From assembly GCF_016808335.1 (NCBI RefSeq), contig NC_053144.1, forward strand, positions 19,328,403 through 19,392,402: DNA of 64,000 nt, written 5' to 3'. The notes beneath the pieces are model-generated. The model was not told where the DNA came from. It worked only from the letters and a program-made list of their open reading frames with translations, and did not search any database. This document shows positions 56,082-64,000 of this stretch, piece after piece (position 1 is the stretch's first letter; every line of letters begins with the position of its first letter). Both the position numbers and the translations under genes were made by a program. This DNA is from Panicum virgatum. Taxonomy: Eukaryota > Streptophyta > Magnoliopsida > Poales > Poaceae.

Positions 56082-56848
56082 GGCTGCCAGAAAGATGCCG
56101 CTGCTCTGTTCCAGCGCACACACTGTTGCTTTTTTAGATAAAGGATAGAGTGTGTATCCGGCTTCATTCGTCTCAAGAGACGAAATTAGGCCAACTTATT
56201 ACAAGACTCAAGTTCTTGTCATGGCACAAGCGCCATAGACTGCAAGACCACAAGTCGTAACACCAATCAAACAACCAAACACACTAAAATTTATTTTTTT
56301 TAGAAAGTAAATCAAGCCGGCAAAATTCTAAGAAAGGTAGACTATCCAGGCGACGAGAACAACTGAACACACTGTTGCTGCCCACCAGTAAACTTTCGGC
56401 TACAGCCAGCAGTGACGCAGTGGCCTTGGCCTCCATTGACCTTGATCGAAGTCATATTTTTCCCCCCAAGCGTGCCCGCCATGGCGGCATCCCCTCCCTG
56501 ACCAACCCTGCGTCAGATTACCACCACACAGGTGCTCCACGAGTCCCCCCCACCTACTCCACACCGGCGGCAGGCGGGGCCCGAACAGAGACGCAAACGC
56601 ATCACACGCCGCCGAGAGCCGAAGCGAGGAGGAAAGGCGGAGGCAGCCAACGCGATGACGTCGCGGGGAGAGAGACCGGTGAGGTCACCACCGGGGATGG
56701 CTTTTGACAGGCTGACGCCTGACGCCTCTCCCTCTCCGCGCGTGGCAGGGGACAGGGAAGAAAAAAGCTGCTGCCCCGGCGCCGGCGGCGTATTCCCCGC
56801 CAGCCGCGCGCGCGCCAGCGTCCGAGGAAAATGCCGCGTCGCGATTTG
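56082..56848. other. Intergenic, GC-rich after 56400
   Basis: No gene recognised. Open frames at 56375-56900 are composition driven. Confidence 0.35.
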
Positions 56849-57748
56849 GAGGGTTTTACATCTATACTATTATAGAAAAATGGACCCGACATCTATATTA
56901 TTAAAAAATTTGGTGACACATCTATAACATCGTGTTTTTTTGTTTTGACGTCTGTACCATTTCATCCACCATCTGTTAGAAGTTAACAGATTCTGACATG
57001 TGGGTCCGACCTAGTGAAATGACCATTTTGCCTTTCCATTCTCACGAGTTCTTCCTATGCTCCTCTGCCGCCGGCTCCTCCGCGGCTCCTCCTCTACCCG
57101 CCGCCGCACGAGGCTCCCCGTCGGTGCTGCGAACGCCGCCGCGCCATGCCCCCTCACCTCCCCCGTCGGGGCCGCAGCCCGCCGCCGCCGCGAGAGGCTC
57201 GCCGCCGCGCCATGCCCCCTCCCTTCCCCGTCGGGGGCGCAGCCCGCCGTGGCCCTCCCCGAGCTCCGCCGCCGCGGCTGCGCGCTGGAGGCCTCGAGCG
57301 GGCCTCCTCCGGCGGGAGCCTCTGTCGCCGGCGTGGGCCGCCACCGCGGCTGCGCGCTGGAGGCCTCGGGCGGGCCTCCGCCGGCGCGAGCGCCGCCTCG
57401 GCCTGGCTGCTGCCGGCGCGGGCCTCGCCGCGGGCAGGCCTCCCCTCGCGGGGCGAGCCGCCGTGCGAGCTAGGGAGAGAGAGAGGAAAAGAAAGGTGGG
57501 GGAGGAAGAAGAATATGACAAGTGGAGCCCGCTCGTCATTGAGAGGAAAGAGTTGAGCAAGTTTTGGACCCCTAAAGGCATTATGGACTTTTTGCAGCTC
57601 TGTTGCCCTCCGTTAGCATCCCTTCCATCCATAATGGTACAGACGTCAAAACGGAAAAAAAAACACAATGTTATAAAAATGTCACCAAATTTTTTAGTGG
57701 TATGTACGTCAGGGCCATCTTTTGTAATGGTATAAATGTAAAACCCTC
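56849..57748. mobile_element. MULE-type element with long inverted repeats and GC-rich cargo
   Basis: Ends share at least 115 bp of imperfect inverted repeat (GAGGGTTTTACATCTATAC..., AAAAAATTTGGTGACA, TTTTGACGTCTGTACCATT in the same order from both ends). They are flanked by a 9-bp duplication with one change: CGCGATTTG (56840-56848) and CGCGCTTTG (57749-57757). The centre (57050-57470) is very GC-rich and open in several frames (Pro/Ala/Arg-rich), unlike the AT-rich ends. It may be a captured gene fragment (Pack-MULE). No transposase. Confidence 0.78.
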
Positions 57749-57757
57749 CGCGCTTTG

Positions 57758-58079
57758 CGTCGGTCTCCGTGGGGCTCGGCGACACCGCGACAGGCAGGCG
57801 AGGCGGAGAGCGAGCCTCGCCCGGCCGCAGGCGAGTCTTCGGTTCTGTTTGTCTCAGCAGCCGGCCGATTTTAAGGATTCGATTTCCAAAAATCTAAAAG
57901 TTTGATGATTTCCGGAATCCAGCTGATTATGGATTCTCGATTCTAAATTTTGGTAGTCATCTATTGTTTAAACTTTTTAAATCAAATCGGTTATAAGCTA
58001 AAACAAATAGAATATTCAGCGGCATCCAAGTGCTGCCGTTGTTGCATCCGATCAAATTCTCATCAAATTCGTTAGTTAA
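57758..58079. other. Intergenic, nothing recognised
   Basis: GC-rich at the left, AT-rich at the right; no coding or repeat signal I can name. Confidence 0.3.
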
Positions 58080-58275
58080 GACCACTCTCAGTGGGAGTTT
58101 TATAAAGAGTTTCATGATATTTAATATCACCAAATTTGCTGACGTGGCAAGGAGAGAGAAATATGAAATTTCATGGGATGTGAAGAGAGTTTTATCACCA
58201 TAAAACTCATCTGGCATAGTTACCTAGTTTCCAGTCTAGATATTTATGTCCATAAAATTTCCACTGACATTGGTC
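58080..58275. mobile_element. Tourist-like MITE, 196 bp, TAA duplication
   Basis: Ends GACCACTCTCAGTGGGAGTT and (complement) GACCAATGTCAGTGGAAATT, flanked by TAA on both sides (58077-58079, 58276-58278). This is the preferred target of PIF/Harbinger elements. Confidence 0.82.
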
Positions 58276-59318
58276 TAATGGCACGCACACGTCCTCGTCG
58301 GTGGTACATACAAGCGTTGCTTTGTCGCTTTGAGCCTCCACGTATAGCTTTTCTGGACGATTGATTCTCGTAGCTGCGGGTGCAAATAAATCCAATTGAA
58401 TGCTCGTTTTCTTGCGTGCGTTGATCCATCATCGTTGCCGAGAATGTTTGCCCGCTAGGCACCCTTGCACAGAGATTGCTAGGGTCGGTGCCAACGAGGA
58501 GTCGAGAACCTACCCCTCGAGTTATCATTGGATGATCGGAGCAAGATCCTATGCGACAATAATTTCCCTACGGCCCTGTTTATTTTCCAATTTTTTTTAG
58601 ATTAAAAAAAATATTCCGGTCTTGAATATTCATAAGTGAATGTCACAGAGAAACAAATCTAGCCACAAAACCATAAATTACATGAGTGTTTAGACTCTAA
58701 ACCTCCAACCAAGAAACATAAAAGACAAGAAAAAAAGAGAAAAGAAAGAAAACTTGAACAACTAAGGTTCAAACTTCTTCTACGTCCTTCCTCCAATCTT
58801 GATTTGATCCTCAAATATTAACTCACATCAATTATCTTCTTAGAAACTTTTGATGTAAAACTCGCCGATGGGCATGTGCTGCCATGGTGTCGCCATCAAG
58901 GACTCCAAGATACCGCTCGAGAGGAGAGCATTAATTGATGCTGCCGTCCGAACCAGTTACTCGGTTCTTTGGTTTTCACCCAAATATGTCCCTACACGAC
59001 GAGGTTCTCACGGCAATGCCTTCAACCAACAAGGAAAATGATGGCTATGACATTATCATCACCGACTAAAACTAGACTTTCGTCCGAGAACCTGCACACC
59101 AATAAACAAAGCATGGCGTCTAGTGGCCCGGTAGCCCCACTAGAAAGCCTGTAGGACGTCCAGCAGGACCCGACGGAGGGCGGCAAATGAAGGCAAGCTC
59201 CCACGGCAGCGACCACTAGAGTGAAAAAGACATCTCCACCTTGAGCTTAGCCAAGCAGAGGATGATTCCGCGCATGCCGCCATTGTCGCAGCCACGGGCC
59301 ACCGCCATCACAGCCCCC
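58276..59318. other. Intergenic, nothing recognised
   Basis: Mixed sequence with no credible open frame. 58572-58620 starts GGCCCTGTTTATTTTCC and may be one end of a Tourist-like MITE without a visible partner. Confidence 0.3.
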
Positions 59319-59514
59319 GTCACATCGAATATTCACACACATGTATGGAGCATTAAATGTAGTTGAAAAAAATAATCAATTACACAGTCCAACTGATTAC
59401 CACGAGATGAATTTTTTAAGCCTGATTAATTCATGATTGGATATTATTTGTCAAGTAACAATGAAATGTGCTGCAGTACCAAAATCCAAACTTTTTCACC
59501 AACTAAACAGACCC
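59319..59514. mobile_element. Tourist-like MITE, copy 3 (truncated)
   Basis: Same family and orientation as 43446-43630, from 'gtcacatcgaatattcacac' to 'aactaaacagaccct'. The right terminal repeat is present and the left one is missing. Confidence 0.55.
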
Positions 59515-59551
59515 TACATCATCCTTCCTTGTGAATGGAAACAAAACTTTT

Positions 59552-60764
59552 TGCCGTGGTGTGGCAAACCACAGCCGGGTGGCGGAATGCACCCGCCTAA
59601 GGCTAGATGGTGAATACTCGGGGGTTAGCTAGGACTAGTTCGATCTCCTGGAAGAACACGATGAACACAGCTGGTTTAGAGTGGTTCGGGCTGCCGGAGC
59701 GTAATACCCTACGTCCACTGTGTGCTGTATTGCTTGAGTTTGTGTGCAAGCTGGGGGAGGAGCTATGGCTATCTCTGCATGTGTGAAAACTTGTGGAACC
59801 TCGTGTCCACCTCTGTTCTAGCGGGCGTGCTCTCCCTTTTATATGTCCAAGGGAGCACGTACACTGAGCGGGGCCCCGACATGTGGGCCCGACGATATAT
59901 TATAAACTACACTTTGGCCTTCAATGCCTCAGATCCGGAGATCTTGTCGTCGGCTTTCGTGCGTAGCTTATGACCAGGGATGGTCTTGAGCTGTCTTGTC
60001 GGAGTAGAGTCTAGCCTATGGAGCCGCGCGTCGAGATCATGATGAAGCGCCGAACTACTGACTCAGTCCGCTGTAACAGCGTGTACTGTTGCTCCAGTTA
60101 GTAGCTGGTCATCATGACTTGTTGCCCCATGCGCGCGGCGCTGAGTCTTTAATGCTTGCCTTGTTAACTGGCGATCCACAATGTGGACTGACAAAAGCTG
60201 CCCCGTGCCCAGCGGCAGCAGAGCACGCCTCAACCGCTCGCACTTAATGCGGGTGGGCGAGGAAGCTTCCAGCGGATGGTTTGCGCCCGCGTCTGTGTGA
60301 CACGTGACGGCTCCGGACCACTCCCGAGCGCACGCCTCAACCGCTCGCACTTAATGCGGGTGGGCGAGGAAGCTTCCAGTGGATGGTTTGCGCCCGCGTC
60401 TGCGTGACACGTGACGGCTCCGGACCCCTCCCGAGCAGTTAGCTGAGCCGAGAGCTCACGGGGGTCCGGATAGGCACGTGGAGATCCCGGACCCATCTGC
60501 GGGAGTCCGGATGGCACGTGGAGATCCCGGACCCACCTGCGGGGATCTGGGTCCGCGGCCACAAGTGCTGAGTATTTCCACCTCTAGGACACGTGATGAC
60601 ACCGGACCCGTCCCCGAGCGGAAAGCGGGTCCGGGACCGTTGGTCCGGTGAGATGGAGTCGGACCCCAGGGGTCCGGCTGCTCAGCTCCTTAAGGCGTAG
60701 TTACGGATAACTACGCGAGTTTTGGCATAGTAGGAGTGAGTACCCCAGTTGCAGGATACCGACA
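59552..60764 (-). mobile_element. Solo LTR (1213 bp) of a retrotransposon
   Basis: On the minus strand it begins TGTCGGTATCCTGCAACTGG and ends ...CACACCACGGCA. Both sides carry the 5-bp duplication CTTTT (59547-59551 and 60765-60769). No internal coding region or second LTR follows, so it is a recombination-derived solo LTR. It contains two tandem repeats. Confidence 0.82.
60224..60437. repeat. Two tandem 107-bp units in the solo LTR
   Basis: 60224-60330 and 60331-60437, both starting CACGCCTCAACCGCTCGCAC and nearly identical. A second, shorter duplication of about 39 bp follows (GGCACGTGGAGATCCCGGAC at about 60473 and 60512). Confidence 0.85.
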
Positions 60765-60849
60765 CTTTTTATTTCAGAATGGAAAGAAAAAGAGAAAGTA
60801 ACCAGTACACAACTTCGATAGGAGCTGCCAAGGGGGTTTCACGCAATTC

Positions 60850-61239
60850 TATCGGATGTCACTACGTCAAGCGTGTCCAGCGTGGAAAAACATAAACCCA
60901 GCCACGGTTCACGCAGCGCAGACCTGCTCGCGACCCGAACCCGACCCATTTTTAACCCCGCCGTTCTCCCACCCCACCCCCCGACCCCTCCTCCCCGCCG
61001 CCTCGTTTTCCCGGCCAAGAGAGTGGGTGGCGCCGCGCAACCCCAATTCCACCGCCTCCGGCCGGCGCCGCCGCGGCCGGGGACCCCCTTCGCCCCTCCC
61101 CGGTTCGTTGCCCCGTTCCTTTCTCTATCGCCGCTCCCCTCTCGGTCTCCCTGTCCTGGTGGCGACGATTGGGCGAGCGGCGGCGCGGTTCGCCACGTCT
61201 TCCTTGGCGGGTTCTTTGCCGGCGACAAGTGCCCACCAG
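60850..61239 (+). promoter_or_regulatory. Promoter and ATG-free 5' leader exon of the F-box gene
   Basis: GC-rich block downstream of the solo LTR. From about 60950 to 61239 the plus strand contains no ATG and ends in a donor-like CCACCAG/GTGTGC. This fits a non-coding first exon joined across a long leader intron to the F-box coding exon. The transcription start is not visible. Confidence 0.5.
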
Positions 61240-61383
61240 GTGTGCCCTCCCCTTCTCGTCCCCTCCAGTTGTGCGAAAACAGAGCATTTCGATCCCTAAT
61301 GTAAGCTATTTGTATTCGGATCTGACCCAGTTGCGAGACATACATGTGTTATCTACCTACTGACTTCGATTTTGTTTGCAAAG

Positions 61384-61447
61384 ATTATCATGTCCTATGC
61401 TGGGTCTGCCAGTGCCCATGACCCGAGTGAAATTCGCCGTCAATTTG
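61384..61447 (+). other. Possible alternative second exon of the F-box gene
   Basis: Acceptor TTTGCAAAG at 61383 and donor TTTG/GTATTC at 61447. The ATG at 61390 opens MSYAGSASAHDPSEIRRQF. Spliced to 63378 it stays in frame with the F-box ATG, adding 24 residues. Only the frame match and splice signals support it. Confidence 0.35.
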
Positions 61448-62229
61448 GTATTCCTGGATTTTGTTTAGTGATTCCTCTATTCCCGATTGTTAGTTGCGGT
61501 TGATTAGAGTTGCAGTCGAGTGTACCTGTCTTTAGTAGGGGATCCTCATTTTCTTTTTTCTTTCTTTTTTGGGGCACCTTTTGATTTTATAGTTGCATTT
61601 TTATTTAAGCGTCATATCTTCTCCCGGCCGATATCTGAAGATGGGTGACTTTTTGCTTATTTATGTTATTAGGTTGGTGTGTAACATTTCTTCAAGATCT
61701 TCTGGTTTGTTTTTGTCGAATTTCAAACTTTCTCAAGCGAAACTGTATGCACTGGGTTCTGACTGCTGGTAAATATATTTGCAGGGATGCAAAAACCTTT
61801 GGTTTGGTACTCAATGATATTTCGGTGTGGGATTAGAGAATAGATGAAATGTTCATATCACATATTAAACTCTACTGTCTGACTGTCGGTCGCTGCCCTA
61901 CTTACCATACATACCGATACCATCCTCACCCCTCACTCCTCAGTGACAAACATCTTCATATTGTGTCCATGACATTGAAGAATGAAGTATCTGTCCCATT
62001 TGTTTGGCTTAACCTGCTCCTAGTATCTTTTCTTGTTAAGGTTATTGTGTTAGTGTTACCTTTCTTAAATCCTTACTTTTGGACCGTCTCATAGCAAATA
62101 CATAAATGTTTTCTGAAACAAAGAGGAAAAAAACATCAACCATAGATGTTGATAATTTTAATCAATACATTTTGTGGTTATTTGGTGGAAGGTACAGTGT
62201 TGAGAAATTTTTTATTGTTTTTCTACTGC

Positions 62230-62409
62230 CTACACTGTTCGCATACACGGCCGTTTAGCTCGTGTACACGCTACACAGTGGCTTACAGTGTCCGTTTAAT
62301 CAGCCGTTTATCCTGTTTAATCACCTTTTTGTCCATTTAAATAGCCGTTTATACTGAATAAAACGGTAGGTGATCGTTTAGTCCGTTTAAACATTTAGGG
62401 TAACACGCC
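62230..62409. repeat. CCGTTTA-motif cluster in the F-box leader intron
   Basis: CCGTTTA or its close variants occurs about six times in 170 bp (ggccgtttagc, gtccgtttaatc, agccgtttatcc, agccgtttatac, gtccgtttaaac). It reads like subterminal motifs of a DNA transposon, cut by the hAT element that follows. Confidence 0.45.
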
Positions 62410-63133
62410 CAGGGTTTTTTTTACCGACCGGTCGGATGAAACCGCCGCCGTCCGGTTCTGGCAAACCGGTTTGACCGGTTACCGGAAAAAACCGGTCAAA
62501 TTCAAATTCCAAAAAAAAAACGACAGTTCAACCGGTTTCCACCGGTTAGCCGACTGGTTAGGTCCTTAAACCGCTCCGGTTTGAATGGTAACCGGGGTGT
62601 TGAACAAAAAAACCGATGGTAGTCTTGCCAAGATTGCCCTATCCACGCCGATGTTATCTCCCATTCCTGAACTAACATAGTGTAAAAACGGGGGTCTTCC
62701 CATTCGTACACCCATCTCGTCGGTGGCTGCATGCTGATGTCAGGTATGGGATAGTGAAAAGAGTGCGAGGTATCGCTGTAGGAGGAAGAAGAATATTGTG
62801 GAGTGTCGTAGTCCGTCGGTCCAACCGTTCTCCTCAGCGATTGCGGTGCTCCATGGTCGGGGGCCCATTTTTTTTCTTTTTCTTTTTTGGTTTAACTTCA
62901 AATGCCCGCAAAGTATACTAAATGAACGAATATTTGAAAAAATTTGACACCATTAGATTCGTCGCAACTTGAAGTATTTTTAGGATTTTTTTGAGAATTT
63001 TTTATTTTTTTGAATTCAAATTTTAAGTTTTGAATTGGGGCGGTTTGAAACCGGCCGGTACCGGAACCGGTCCGGACCGGTTACACCGGTAACCGCAGTT
63101 TCCGGACTGGTTCTGGTCGGTAAAAAAACCCTG
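62410..63133. mobile_element. Non-autonomous hAT element, 724 bp
   Basis: Terminal repeats CAGGGTTTTTTTTACCGACC and (complement) CAGGGTTTTTTTACCGACC, with a perfect 8-bp duplication AACACGCC (62402-62409 and 63134-63141). ACCGGT words are dense near both ends (62440-62600 and 63045-63095), as expected for transposase-binding subterminal repeats. No coding capacity. Confidence 0.9.
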
Positions 63134-63391
63134 AACACGCCTACCGTGCTATTAGTTGATCCTAAAGATCTCCATAGTCAAGCTAAGTAACTGTGTTGAT
63201 CTTAGAAGTAGAATTTGTGTCCGTGGAACTTATTTTCTGGGAATTTGGTTCCGAGAAATTTGCTTACTTCTATTTGTACATATTATAGCTTTTGTTTGTT
63301 TGTTAAGCTGCTCTTGCAAGGGCAGCAGATTGGCCAGATAGTTTTTATCACTGAATGTGTTTTTTGTCCCACTACAGGATTTTTGTTAAGA

Positions 63392-64000
63392 ATGGGAGAG
63401 AATAAATGGATGGGCAAAAGATGGGAGGACATGGACACTGATGTCCTTGTGAAGATATTCAAGGAATTAAATTTGGTTGAGCTGTCACCAGTATCTCAAG
63501 TTTGTCGATTGTGGCGTTTGGCCTGTTCAGATCCACTTATTTGGGGCACTCTTGACTTTGGATTGCTAAAATCTAATTTTATTCAGACAAGAGCGTCACC
63601 GTATATCTGGGTTGATGATAGGTCTGACAAGAGACTTGCAAGGATACTACGGGTGGCTATGGCAATTAGCTGTGGGAATGTCAATTGCATGATATTCCAT
63701 TACAATTTGTACATGAAAGATGAGCACCTTCATTTCATTTCCGAGAGGTAACAAAACCCTTGTACATTTCATCAATGCATGGGCACTCAACTATTGTAAC
63801 TTAATCCTGCAAGTTGATTTTGAACACAATAGTTCAACACTTGAACTACATCTTATGGCTTTCTGCACAGATGAGTCATGAGTGCTTGTAGCTAGTCATG
63901 ATACGAGCTCTGCAGTTGAATCATAAATAGGAATGCAATATCCAAAGTAAATATTCTATGTTTGTAACTATTCTTTCAGGCATTTTTGTGTTAGCAACTT
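63392..64000 (+). CDS. F-box/LRR-repeat protein, N-terminal part (runs off the right edge)
   Basis: F-box proteins bring substrates to SCF ubiquitin ligases. The coding exon opens after acceptor CCACTACAG (63377) and runs from ATG 63392 to 63747 (donor AG/GTAACA). The next exon starts at 63980 after TTCTTTCAG, continues in frame (RHFCVSN) and is cut by the window end. Residues 8-55 are the F-box (GKRWEDMDTDVLVKIFKELN ... VSQVCRLWRLACSDPLIWG), the Skp1-binding segment. The following DDRSDKRLARILRVAMAISC and HLHFISER segments match the At3g48880-like F-box/LRR group. The leucine-rich repeats lie outside. Upstream is a leader intron of about 2 kb containing a hAT insertion. Confidence 0.9.

Noticed and set aside
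56998..57785. 245-codon open frames on both strands in the MULE
   Set aside because: GC-rich low-complexity sequence between transposon inverted repeats, running into the repeats themselves; not a gene by itself.
60839..61345. Open frames of 110-168 codons at the F-box gene 5' end
   Set aside because: The plus-strand leader lacks an ATG between about 60950 and 61239, and the frames are Pro/Arg-rich shadows of a GC-rich leader.
1..64000. A previously undescribed multi-gene system (gene cluster, defence or metabolic island)
   Set aside because: The host genes are unrelated and widely spaced, and everything between them is explained as transposable elements or unremarkable intergenic DNA.

Overview
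The window is nuclear DNA of a grass (Poaceae, probably a panicoid). The signs are GC-rich first exons, GT-AG introns, grass-type SINEs, Tourist/Stowaway/hAT MITEs, and Reina-, Tat- and Athila-like Ty3/gypsy retrotransposons. I see no prokaryotic, organellar or viral gene set.

Host genes: (1) 91-871, minus, the 5' exons of a mitochondrial NAD-dependent malic enzyme running off the left edge. (2) 10402-11913, minus, a complete two-exon BAHD acyltransferase. (3) 43887-49763, plus, a complete 16-exon folylpolyglutamate synthase. (4) 51081-52503, plus, a complete five-exon two-LIM-domain protein (PLIM2-like). (5) From about 60.9 kb, plus, an F-box/LRR protein gene running off the right edge. An intact 63-codon minus-strand terminal exon at 3427-3615 belongs to a gene I do not recognise. 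These are unrelated housekeeping or specialised-metabolism genes, not an operon-like system.

Layout: 1-17.7 kb holds genes 1 and 2 among SINEs, MITEs, a Helitron-like end and AT-rich degenerate repeats. 17.728-43.073 kb is one three-level nest of Ty3/gypsy elements. Element A (minus, Reina-like chromovirus, 270-bp LTRs, TSD GGACA) was split in its gag by element B (minus, Tat-like, about 12.3 kb, carrying plus-strand antisense ORFs). B was split 18 codons into its antisense ORF by element C (plus, Athila/Tat-type, non-autonomous, a single intact gag-like ORF, TSD CGAAG). LTR divergence judged by eye falls from A to C, as the nesting order requires. 43.1-64 kb is gene-rich, with hAT, MULE, Tourist and Stowaway insertions and a solo LTR, many with exact target-site duplications.

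I found no new multi-gene system. The most unusual signal is at the 5' LTR/primer-binding-site junction of element C (25310-25345). It carries a 20-bp copy of the host sequence that flanks C's other end, followed by a second copy of the LTR tail, which looks like an in-place template switch or conversion. Other points of interest are the antisense ORFs of B, a possible alternative N-terminal exon of the F-box gene, and a GC-rich stretch carried between long MULE inverted repeats. Exon borders were set by hand from splice signals, reading phase and family knowledge; no alignment was run.
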